Shown here in pieces: positions 1 to 11,879 of a DNA stretch of 64,000 bases; positions within the stretch are counted from its first letter, which is position 1; each line of letters opens with the position of its first letter. This stretch comes from Styela clava. Lineage: Eukaryota > Chordata > Ascidiacea > Stolidobranchia > Styelidae. The notes under the pieces were generated by a model that made no database searches, was not told the DNA's origin, and was given only the letters and a program-made list of their open reading frames with translations. Location of the stretch: assembly GCF_964204865.1 (NCBI RefSeq), contig NC_135254.1, positions 11,413,001 through 11,477,000 of the forward strand, read 5' to 3'. Both the position numbers and the translations under genes were made by a program.

Positions 1-3000
1 TCGCCCAGCTTAAAGAATTTTTCAATATTGTGAAGACGATGAATCATCAAGCCTGCTTATATAAATCGCGCGTGACCATGTCGTACTTACTATATTTAAA
101 CGACAGAGGATGGCGGACCTGTGGTGTCGGTCATTTCCAACTTCGACCGTTCAGTAACCACATCACGTTTGAAATAGTTATGATACTCAGATGGAATACC
201 AGTGAGAGTTTTTGAGAGGACAGGCTCTTTCTAGAAAAGTAGACAATATAGCGCATGATACTTTATTACTACTTAGTACTAGACAGTAAGTGTCACTTTC
301 GTACACAGCGCTTGCACTCTTTATATTACATTTCAGTTGCGCTTGTATCTATACTGAAGGCTTGTCGATTCAGTGTAAGTTGAATTTGGATTCTCTCCTT
401 TTTGCCTGCTATTTGTTAGAAGACAATTATAGCTGTTTTCGTTGAATATTTTATGGATTTATTTTGTCGTGTCTGACTTGAACTATATAATCAAGAATTA
501 TGTATCGACGCCCATCTTTCGAGGTCGATATTTTGTTGTGCTTTAAAAGAATATATCACTCCCTTACCATCTCGCAAACAGTATTTACTGTACTATCGTG
601 TTAATGTCTCACTACTAATCCTATGTTTCTGCTTATATCAGGACAAGCTAAAAGATGAGACCAAAACCTAACCCAACATGAACATAGTAAAAGAAAATAG
701 ATTCGAAAATGGGTGATGGGGCAATCACCAAGAAACTATAACAGGATCGTGCCGTATTTACTACCGTGGATTTATGATCTTTCGATGGCCAAACAAAAAG
801 AATAATTACTAAAATTTATCGAAAGTAGGCGCGGAAATCAATAGCACCTGTAAATTCCTATGTTCTAAAATTAGTATTCAGAATTAATTGAGGTTCTAAT
901 TAACTAAATTTTCTAAATTCTAAATTTTTTTTTCGATGACTAAAAGGGAATTTAAAAAATGGTTCCATTCCAGGTTTCCCACCATGTTTTGTTTTGATTT
1001 GAAGTTACTTTGAGAGAGAGAGATATTTCTAAGTGATATATCTAGTCCGAAAACGTCGCGTCAGTCTGCTCGAAGCGCACGTGATGCTTTTATATAGTTA
1101 CACGTTACATAACCTTCTCTTGGTTTGTCTCGAGTTTGAATGAAGCTCCATAGGCGTGCCTCTTCAAGATGACACAGCAACTTTTTGTTTGTTTTTCTGC
1201 TTGTAATAGTCACAATTTCTGAGCATTGGTGGAATATTTCTATCGGAATTAATCCAATTTCGAAAAATTTGTTTTGATATCAGTATTGGCTATGCTGACT
1301 TTATATGACAGCTGACTTTACTGATATTCTCATTACCTTTATACAATATGAAATGTCAAAATAAGTGATGCTTCGTATTAGGAAAGACATTTGACAAACA
1401 ATGGATGACGTCATCTTTCATGTGGTAGTCACGTGGACACAATATGGCGTACTCGACTAGTTCAATATGTTGAAGGTCGATGGCTGACGCTGATTACAAA
1501 AGAGATTTATTTAGTTTCCATTTACCACCGTCCACCACGTCTGAAATAACGTAGTACACGATATACCTGTCTGTTGGGTAATATAATATGACTTTTCATG
1601 ATACATGTGTTCTAGTTAATGCCAAAATACTGTGCATACTTGAATATAGCTTTGTCTCATATTTATACCACAGTCCTGGTTGGACATGTTCAGCTTACTG
1701 TCTTTCTCGACATATTTTAAGAAAAAAAATTCTTTCCCTGGAATTGACGTGTTTGTGGAAGTAGTGACGCTTTCCGTTGAGTAATCACTCGCCATTCGAA
1801 CCCGTTTTTATTTTTACCGCATAAAATTTGCGAAATTTTCTCTGAAGCAAACTCGTTATCGGTGTTTGTTTCCATCCTTCCCTGTTACCACCGACTGTGG
1901 GAGTAAGAATTATAAAGGATGTTGCTCTTCCGTTCATCGTTTAAACCAAATATAAAAAATGGCGTTCAAGCATTCGACCAGTATAATAATCAGAGTCTCG
2001 GCACGGTACCTTTACATGCTATTTTGATGGAGTTTGTGCGGTGCGGTGTTGATTTGAATATTTCCGTGTGGGATATAATTTAATTATCTGCCAAATGGCA
2101 CACCGATGTTTGATATATTAATTATCAATATATTCATTTGCAGTTATATTATTGTAATTAAACGTTAGAGTGCCTCATAGTTTCACTAGCTTTTGGTACC
2201 TTGGATTAGGGGATGAAAAACAGTAAGAATGAGTAATATCGATTATTACAGCCAAAGTATACACCGATCAGAATGAAATAATTGACGTCTATGGATCCGA
2301 TGTTGAAGGAGACTGCAGTGGATATGAAGTAAGATTGTTTTGATATGGTTCTGATGATTGTTTCAGACTGTGATATATTATTTGTTGTCGAGCACTGAAA
2401 GTTTACGAACGGCAAAGTTTATATGCTTAGAGATATTGTTGGCAGGTAATAACCTACCACGTCTATCGTCAATCACCAATTCGTTTTTCTAGGATACCAG
2501 ATGCCAGTTTTTTGTCTGTCGACTCCCACAATAAATAATGTTTCAATATTTGACGGAGGTCGTGAAATTCGTTATTCATTTCTATATCAAAAAGACCACA
2601 AACTTGGTAATCTTGAAAATGAAAATACCCCTGTCTAGTCTAGACTGATTAATGTTCACGAAACGTGATGTATTGTATTTTTCTGAAATGTTTCAAGTCA
2701 TTTCAAATGTCATTCTCGCTTTACTAAAGTATTTTTCGATGATCACCTGTATCAGTGTTGATAACTAATTACGTAATAAAATTTGACACTGATGAATTTG
2801 ATTCTGACGTAAAATATGGGTTCAAATCTTCTAACCCAAAGGGTCATGAACTGTGTAGGCACTGTCGAATCGAAAAGATTGTGGTTCGTTAAAAAAACTA
2901 TCTTTTTACCTAATAGCATTTGCTGTTCGGAGTGAAGAAAGCTATGAAAATCATATCCTTTCGACATCGCTGTTTTCGAGTCATATTGACAACAATCAAC

Positions 3001-3469
3001 CTTTGAATCTTGTCTTATGACGTAATGTTATCATCACTCGAACTTTGGAATTTTCAGACAAGAATTCCTCTCTCGATCTCAAGGGTCATCAACCCTATCT
3101 CGTGATCACAGCGTCATCATGGCGCAATCATTTCAGCGAACGCAATCAGATGTTAGATCATGTATGGTGTAATTATAAATCATACCACTTTTCCTAATTT
3201 TACAATGACCCATGTTAAAAAGGCCGCTGACTGAACTAAAAAATTAATCTGACCTTATTTTTAGGTGACGGTAGAAAAATTCATTCTGGTTCCAACTGGT
3301 GATCTCTGGACACGCCGAGATCTGAGCGGTGAATACAGATGACGCATCGTTCTATTATATATTTATGACAGGTAGAATGATATTCTCATTCATTTCTGAC
3401 AGAGCTTAATTTGATCGTTCATTTAATCTGTAAAAACCCGTATAACAGTAACGTTACACTAGAGCATTT

Positions 3470-3610
3470 CTATAGTGCCATTTGCTTCGGCACCTTGGTC
3501 ACCAATTCTGCTTTTAGCAGCTTAGTCCTGTTCTTCAGATCTCGCAGTGTTGGTGACGGGTGAACAAAGAGAATGGGCAATAACATCGTAAAACTTTTTC
3601 CTGGTATAGT
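3470..3610 (-). CDS. Candidate terminal exon, unknown protein
   Basis: On the minus strand a frame is open from about 3610 down to a TAG stop at 3470-3472. It reads as a helix-prone, Lys/Leu-rich C-terminus, including the stretch TLRDLKNRTKLLKAEL and ending PKQMAL. The block is richer in GC than its surroundings. I see no clear upstream partner exon or strong acceptor, and the family is not recognised. It may be a real last exon or a chance frame; the evidence is only its coding-like composition. Confidence 0.18.
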   Translation of the reverse strand, partial: TIPGKSFTMLLPILFVHPSPTLRDLKNRTKLLKAELVTKVPKQMAL

Positions 3611-6600
3611 CTTACTGACGTAAATGTGGGCACTCATAATTGAACGTTACACTAGGGAATATATATCACTATATAAACTCATGTGTGGGCTTTTGTGTCA
3701 CGTTACATAAAGTCCAAATATTTTTTTTTGTAACGTTGAAATGTGCCCTATGCCACCGCAAACTATCATCCTTTTGGGGACTGATTACATATTGTATTTA
3801 TTCGTCTATCCATTGACATTCCGCGATTGCGCTTTTACGTCAAGCCTTTATGATTTGGCGCTATCATTGTATAAATAGGTACAATTTCGTTCGTTATTAA
3901 AAGATTGTAGTTGCGTAAGATTTAATGACGTTCTTTCAATGCGTTACCTAACTGAAATAAAGCGCCGTCATTCGTCTCTTTTAAGCATTGACATTGGCAA
4001 TGGCTGATGAAATAACAGGTGTCTCTCGATGAATGTACTAGCGGAAGTCAACACTAAGTATTACAGCGTCGGAGTATGTTCGGTATTTGGATTTTTGACA
4101 ATGGAGAAAAGTGATAATTAGACTGTGTAGTTTAATTAATAAATTTCGTGACCACATGAATAGATTATAAAAAGAAGCTTTGTCAGTGAGATTTTAAGAC
4201 TATGCTATGTTTCCATTTTTTAATCAAGTAAAACGACTTTGCGGCCTGCCTAGAACACCTTAATCACCAATGTGATTGCTTGACATTATGATTCGACCGC
4301 ATTGGATTAAGGTGACAAGACGGGTTTGCACTATATCATCGTAATAAGGTACAGTATTCCATTTCTTCACGGAACAAGGAACCACTGATAACAAAGTTTG
4401 TTGGATAGGATAGAAGTGTCTATATGCTAGCATTTCAGTATTTTAAAGCTCGCTACTTCAGTACCTTATTTGAAGTGCGGGTGTGAAAATACTGCATACA
4501 GAAGTATTTTACCAGATAATTCCGATTTCGTATACTAGAATCAAACAGAAAAATATATAGAAATCGATTTCCTGATCACAAAACAGTTTTATGTCAATAC
4601 TTCCAATTATTTTTGTCCAATCAAATTTTTGTATATTTTCAGTCCCAAAAAACTAAAAGTTTGATTCCGCTCGAGTAAAGTTATCATATGAAGAGTCAAA
4701 TTTAAAATTCGCATTTTTATTATTCTGCGTTTTGTCAAATCTTCTTATCGCACAACACGGATTATTAGCGGATATATCAGGCTTCGTGGTGCCTATTATA
4801 ATATCAAGCTTCTTAGAATTACATATTTCGAAACTGATAAAAATGCAGATGGTTTCGATACTTCACACTTTATTATTTGTTACGACGAAACACAGGAAGT
4901 ATGTTGGCAGTATTTGAAAAACTGGAGGCAGCTGCGTTTCTTTATTTTGACTCGAGAAAACTAATAAATTTAAAACATGATGGCTGCCTGTCAATTTTTT
5001 TTCTGGCCTCAATTTCAGTGGTTGTGAACTTGTGGTAATTTCTCGTATTTTAATCGCGACACAATTACAACATATATACACTCTTTAGAATTGTGTGGAG
5101 CAGATTCGTTAAGCTATAACATACACGGCCATTTTAAATTGTTAATGGAGTATCATATCACAAGCGTGGGCCACACGTGAAACACAGTGAAGGATTGTTT
5201 TTATGTATGTCGAATTTTACCATACGCTAATCGTTTTCTGAGAAATCCCACAAACCGCACGTTGCATGAGTCTCTAACCATGCGTTCCCATGCATTTTAT
5301 GAATGAAAAATAATCCGCCTGAATTTACTATGATTGATTCCGGAAGGAATTTGTGAATGAAAAATAAACGGTAAATACCACGCTATGATTAATATAACGT
5401 GTATGTAATACACAAGGGGAAGGATATTCTTGCTTGTTAATGCACGCATAACCGTCAGGTCGGACTTCCCATACGCTTATACAACGTCGAATTATGACAA
5501 ATATTATTTTTTATGACGGGGCATTTCCATTCGTAAGAAAACCTAATTAAGGATGTTTTGTAGGATGTAATTTTTACAATTTCGTTTTATTCTGGAAGGA
5601 TATAACCATTATGGTGGAAATGATATCAAATCGTGGAATTCTCTAATGTCAAATTTAGTCTTGTAGATTTCATATCCTGTACCCTGTACCGATTGTGTAT
5701 TCTTGAAATACCCGAGGGTGCAATAAAGAATAAAGAGTTGGCTACGGCATTACTGGAATTGAAACTGGAACTATGATTTAAATACGAAGCCTAAAACTTG
5801 TTTCATTTTTCATAGAACGTTTCGATGAAGGAATTTTCAATTTCCATGATGCTGACGAAGTTTTGGACATCGAATTAGGAGATTAACATTTCAGCAGATG
5901 TAAAAAACAAAGGTGAAATAAAATGAACGCATAATGTTGCCTACAATCCTTATTGCCTCAAAATATCACGTGGTTGACGTCGAATCACGTGATCATGAAA
6001 GAAAAAGGAGGTTTCTGGAATCTATAAACATAGATGAAAGTTTATAAAAGTTGAAAGATAATCTGAACTTGAATTCAAATAGAACTGTCATTTGATGTAA
6101 CATATTTTGTTATGAATTGATTAGTTCTGTAACGACCTTTCAGTAAATTTGCCACTCGCGTGTACGCACATTACTTCAGCTAAAATGCAAATTATTATTG
6201 AATGGACTGGCGGTCGACAATTTTTCATACAATTGATGAATGGTAGTCGTTGGGTTGAGAGTAGTGCAACGTGACACCACAAAACACGGTATTAGGCATC
6301 TTACTCATGCCACGTTTAAAGTGGAAAGTACTATACGAGGTCGAATTAAAACACGTTATGAATATGGAAATTTTTCACAAAAGAAGACAAAGAAGATTAT
6401 GAACACTCGTTATTGAATTTAAAAAAGGTGTATTGCGCTATTATATTACTAATAGCTCCTCGCGAAAACCTGAATATTGTCTTGGGGTCGGACATAAAAG
6501 CATCTACTTTTGACGACTTTATTGCCGTTCGTAATTTGGACGACCTTCAATGATATTTGACTTGAACTGAGTGAAATGTCACGGCACACGTATTCCAACT

Positions 6601-8533
6601 TGCCCTAACGTCACGTATTGAAACTGACGTCACGTCACGAGGTATTTTGGTTCGAACAATCCGTGATCTTAATATGAATGCGGTTTCAAGTAATATTACA
6701 TTCAAGTGACGAAACAAGGCAAAATGTCAGTTTCAGCATGTAGTCAGAAATGTGAAAATAAAGATTTTTTTGGAATTGACACATGTTTATTTTAATAAAC
6801 AATTAAACTATGCATCTGAAAATGTTATGCTGGGTGATTTATCTAATGAGCAAAGTTCGAATTTACTTTCTCTACAATTTTTTAGTGTGATATTCAAAAT
6901 TTAAGTTTGATTTGTTCTAAACTTGCCATTTTGGAAATGACATCATCATTTATGCAACTTTCGGCAGTATCATAATTTCAATATAAAATTGGTCATGTTT
7001 GTTTGGTCTTTCGGCAGATTTCCAGAAATGCAACTATCCGGATATTAGCCTAATTTTTTCTCAAAATAAATTGATAATTTCGATTCATAATGATTGAACT
7101 ATTTTGGATTTCCGTGTGTGTCTGAGAGCTGGAACCTCGAAATAGAGCAAAGCTTTCAAGACAGGTTGTCGCCCATAACTTTCCTCAGAGGTGGGTCTCC
7201 CTCACTTTTGTTAGGTGAGTGTACATGGCTTTCACTTTGCTTAACTCGGCAAATATTATCGAATTTGTACTTGCGACTACCTCGGAAAAAAGTACCTCTA
7301 AATTTGTATTTGTTCGGCGCTATTTAACTGATACAATTCAATCAACGTTTCAATAATCTTATCCTAAATTTACTCTAAAACGAATTTTTTTGCCCGACTC
7401 ACAGATTCAATTTTGATTTGAGAAGTTTACCAAAAAAAGATCAAAAATGTTTGTAATCATTCATTAAATGATGATAAAAACTTTCGAAACATACTTGCCA
7501 AAATGCACGTTTATTGCACGACAAATTCAATTATTAGATTGTAAGGGAGGGCACAGTCAGAATACAGTCTGATACCTCTGATAAGCACTGAAATATTTTT
7601 GAAAGATCATAAGATAACAATGTGTTTCTATTATATTTTTAAACGTCTTCGTCTGGTCTATTTTTTGTATAATATTATCTATACGTCAATCATGGACCAT
7701 CGATAAACCACGTGTTTTAAGCGCCTAGCATTAATACCTCATCCACGATTGTGTATTGCTTTTGTGTCTTTTCTTTTTGTACACTCATGTATGTCCGAAT
7801 AACGTACTTGTCTTTGAATATAATTGTACACACAAACACTGTAATTTTCCACCTGTACCTACCTCAAGTTTATTTTCCTGTGTCATTTTTATATTTCTTT
7901 TCTCCTTTCTCTGATAATAACAATGGTAAGATTACCTATCCCACTGTTTATTGGAAATTTTATTAAAAAAAATTACACGTGAAATTGTGGTGTTTATTTC
8001 GCAATATTTTTAAAAAGTGGGTTCAACTTAGCAATGGGAATGATGGAATAGTCGAATTTCATTAAATACTCAATTAAAAATGATGTATTTTCAAAATTGT
8101 ATTCGCTAAAAATGTATTGTGGCACGGAGTACTTACCCCATCCCAAAATATGATAGCTCTCGACTATGGGATATATTGCGTTGGGCGTAACTATATAACA
8201 AGAAACGTATATCGGGCTTTAGAAACATCTCAATCATAATGTACTTGAATTTCACTTGATCTGTTATGTCCGGAAATATGGGTGTTTATGTATGGTTTTC
8301 TACTGTTGTTGAAAGATGTAATGAAAATTATAAAAAGCATCTGTTTGGAGTGATCTCGTTTTAAAGTTTATTTGATACTCAAGAAAATGGTTCATTAGTT
8401 CAACCAGTCTCCAGTTACATATTAGTTTGAGAGATAAAGTTTTACTCCTTTTTTATCTTTAATCTATCTCAATCCCGCATCAAGAATATTGTCTCATCGA
8501 GTCACGGTTAATCATGAAATAATGTACCGGTAA

Positions 8534-8711
8534 TCAAAATGACTGTTTGTTGTGTATTTGTCCTGTAGTGTGGAGCAAGTTATTTCTTTTTGGTAAATTG
8601 GCGAAAACTTTTTCTCGGGCCTTTAGTTGGTGATGTCTTAAAGACGATTGCAATTTAGATACACTCATTTGATCTATGCCCAAGAAGTCGTTATCGCCGC
8701 GATTTTGATCT
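8534..8711 (-). CDS. Candidate terminal exon, unknown protein
   Basis: A minus-strand frame runs from a possible acceptor (TTATTAG just above 8711) to a stop at 8534. The peptide is hydrophilic and helix-prone, with the stretch KLQSSLRHHQLKAREK near its middle. An AATAAA signal on the minus strand lies about 160 bases past the stop (near 8370). No upstream exon was found and no family is recognised. It could be the last exon of a gene extending toward higher coordinates, or chance. Confidence 0.2.
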
Positions 8712-8809
8712 AATAAACATATGGGCAATAATTTCGTAAAGGTGGTCTTATCAAAACTTGTTATTTGTAAAAAAAAAGAGTCAAAATGGACACTTTGTTG
8801 ACGGCCAGC

Positions 8810-8870
8810 GGTTATCTTCGAGTAGGCTATTGCCCGCCTTTTACCCTACCTGGCCGAATGGAAGATAACC
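8810..8870. repeat. Short inverted repeat
   Basis: Perfect 10-bp arms GGTTATCTTC (8810-8819) and its complement (8861-8870) enclose a 41-base GC-richer loop. It could be a hairpin or the ends of a tiny degraded element. No function is assigned. Confidence 0.5.
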
Positions 8871-9396
8871 AGAATAAAAAAAAGTAAATCAGAAAAGTAG
8901 TGAACATTATTAACATAATCGAAAAGTACCTACTTTTTTTCTTAAAATCATCCGTACCAAAAGTATCAAAACTTTGGATTTGATTTTTTCACTATTTCAA
9001 TCGGGGTGAACGAAATTGATATTTGAAAATTGTTTTTTGAGAATACAAATAAATAATGGAATTATAGTTATTGTCAAAATCCTAATCCGTGATGCAAAAT
9101 CGTGATTTTGAATATTCAACTTTGAAATTTTTTGAATAAAAGAACTGACTGACTATTTTGTCTGACTATTCGAAATATGAACATCCTAACAATACATATT
9201 ACATTTATTCATTGTTGAGCTAAACTAGTAACTTTTTACAGATATTGAACTATATTCTTCATTATCATCGAATGTGAAGTGCATCAGTGGTCCCAGAAGA
9301 GTTTATTCTCCTTATGCAATTGCTAAAGTTTGCAGCCAGATCGGAGAAATGCTGTTTGGGTAAGTCAGGATATACCATACTCTCTCAAGGTTCCAT

Positions 9397-9576
9397 TACA
9401 TTTGAACCCACAATTGCACCTGCATACTATTGCACCTATGAAAATTTTATTTTTACGGATATTTGAACCCGTACTAACCCTAACCCATGGATTTTAGCAC
9501 CCTCATATAGATTGAACCCGCGGATATACACATGGGTTCAAATGTATGATTTCAAATGTACCTGGGTTCAAATGTA
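9397..9576. mobile_element. MITE-like element with 14-bp terminal inverted repeats
   Basis: The 14-mer TACATTTGAACCCA at 9397-9410 is repeated perfectly in inverted orientation at 9563-9576. A further inverted copy lies at 9533-9546, and related TTGAACCCG blocks lie between them. The 180-bp size and termini suggest a non-autonomous DNA element. I could not identify a clean target-site duplication, so the exact ends and superfamily are open. Confidence 0.45.
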
Positions 9577-10100
9577 CGGTCACCTCTCTCGACTACGTTG
9601 AATCAGAAGTTCCAGCAAGCTATAAAACATATAGACAAAACACACAAACGGACATATTTAAACATAAAATGTAATCTTTATTGCCCGTTCCTTCGGATTC
9701 TGGGAGAAGAAAATGGCAGCTAAATAGTTACGCAGATTTTCCCGTTTCCCAAGAAACCAATCGTCACGATCATCACGCTGCAATAAACTGGAAACCAGTT
9801 TAAAGAAAACATTGGGAAAATTTTATCACAATCGACACAGATTCCTTTTCACAAAGTCATGCTCTAAATAAACCCAATCATCAGAAACGATTTTTTCTAA
9901 AAATAGTTTATTTATATCATTTTGCCACTTTTTAGGAAAGTGTATGATTTGACGAAGGATTTACAATTTTCTCATCTTCATGTTTTAACTATATATACTG
10001 AACTATTGGTAATCATGTAGTATGTGAACCAAGATGGCGGACACCTGAACGTAATATGTGTACCAGGTTCAGTTACACTACGGGAGTCACTTTGCTTTTC

Positions 10101-10180
10101 CCCGAACTAGTAATAGAACTAAAATATGGAAAATTGGAATACAATTATGGCCTAATCCTAACCTGGTAGGCATACTACGT
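10101..10180 (+). repeat. Copy A of a dispersed repeat with three copies in the window
   Basis: This block, from CCCGAACTAG to the CCTGGTAGGC region, is clearly related to 34,164-34,310 (opposite orientation) and 37,702-37,936 (same orientation). It shares the pattern CGAACT..TAATAGAACTAAAAT..GGAAAA and a terminal CTAACCTGGTA. The other two copies show the element's ends better. This copy is diverged and the boundaries given are only those of the readily aligned core. Confidence 0.6.
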
Positions 10181-11402
10181 TCCGGTGGTCACCATCTTGC
10201 TTCACATACTTCGGGATTCGGGAGTATCGAATTTTATATAAAAAATTTTTGCTTTACATTACGTGATTACCGCGGAAGTGCTTAAAAATCGCTTTTTCAT
10301 GGACACGCCCTAGATTCAATTTTACAGCTATTGCACTGCCGTAATTACATTAACTCGAGAGTCGTTTTCTCTACATTATAGGAAATGTTTACCGACCTTG
10401 GTCTTGTACATATTATCTTTATTGCACGATTCTATGGAATTGTTTACTGTCATATATTATAAAACGACCCGCCTTTCCGTATTTGAATAAGCGCGGTTAT
10501 TTCGAAAAATTTGAATTTCGCAATTATTTTACGTCACTTGGCCTTGATGCCGTCAGTCTATAATTGTACGTTATGCCTGGTTTAAACATGGTCAGAAATA
10601 TTTCTTAGTTCATAGATAATCAAGTATAAAGCGTATACAATGAGTAACTAAGCCATGCTTGGCATCGCGCTTTCGAAAACGTAACTTGACGATGTGGTAT
10701 TTAAAATTATAGGGCATGTTAGTGAGATGCGATAAAGCGCACTGGCTTGAAATGTGAGAATTTCTATATTTTTCCGAGATTTTTTTTTGAAAAATATTGC
10801 ACATTTCTTGTGCGGGATTCTTGAAGAATTGAAATACAACCGCATGTTTGGGTTAGCTACCGGTAGATGGGTTGTAAAAAAAAGCTTTAATTTGGCGTCA
10901 CAACTTTGTCCTAACTAAAAATACGATGCAAGTGGAGCCTAGACATTCACCCAGATGTCGAAGTGTTCTAATTTATTGAAAACGTTTTTCAATTTTGACA
11001 TCGCGTGTAGAATTTGGAAGGCTCTTTCAATTCTTTTATACCGTACAAGACTCGGTCCGGTAACCATTGATATGTATGTAAGAGCTGTTTGCTAATAATT
11101 GTTATTTCAATCTCCGATACCGATCCGATCAACATATCGGGCCAGAATCTCTTATTGATTATGTTGAATTTCTAGTATTTTATACGCCTACAATAACAAA
11201 AAGCGCGAAGAAGAGATGATATAAATGCCGGCTTATCTGTGTGAAACTTCACATTGTAATTTTCTCCGAACAGTATACAATTACCCCGTCTTACGCAATT
11301 TCACGCAAAGGCATTTTTCGATCTTTTATATCTCCCTTGTCCAGTTATACCATACACCGATACATGATATCCTGGCTTATTGTCCAGTTTACGATATAAT
11401 TA

Positions 11403-11879
11403 ATGGGCATCGTAATTAGTATCCTTCCATCAGCTTCTGTCGTACACTGTTTGGACCGTTGCCGTGACAACGTATGTACCGACGTGACCACTGCTATAAA
11501 ATCTATTATGATGTCATTTGTTTTGCTCGACGACATAAAGCACCATAATGGCACCACTAGCATAATCGTACACCAAATTCAACAATCACAGCAAAGAGGA
11601 TTTTATTTGTTGATATTTAGATATGTCATCTATGATTTATATGAGGACCATTTACTTTTCTTGTTCGATCAAGTACGGGAACAAGATAGTCCATTTATAA
11701 AAGCTAAATTTGGTTTGGTCCAAACATGTATGTCGGAAGCAGAAATCTTAAAATTTGCACAATGCAGTTTCTCTTCCAGTTATAGTCTATTAGTTGAACA
11801 ATTGATTATAAGACCACCAACAAAGCTTGTTTTGCTCGCTTTTGTTGTTTTATTATTTCGTCACAATTTAAAAAAATAA
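11403..11879 (+). CDS. Hypothetical 158-residue ORF with possible C-terminal membrane anchor
   Basis: An uninterrupted 158-codon frame starts at an ATG in fair context (taATGG). The middle is mixed and moderately acidic. The last 20 residues are strongly hydrophobic (LVLLAFVVLLF) followed by RHNLKK, as in a tail-anchored protein. I recognise no family. A frame this long is uncommon by chance in such AT-rich DNA but not impossible in 64 kb. There is no clear AATAAA immediately downstream. It is either a small intronless gene or a chance frame. Confidence 0.25.
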   Translation: MGIVISILPSASVVHCLDRCRDNVCTDVTTAIKSIMMSFVLLDDIKHHNGTTSIIVHQIQQSQQRGFYLLIFRYVIYDLYEDHLLFLFDQVREQDSPFIKAKFGLVQTCMSEAEILKFAQCSFSSSYSLLVEQLIIRPPTKLVLLAFVVLLFRHNLKK

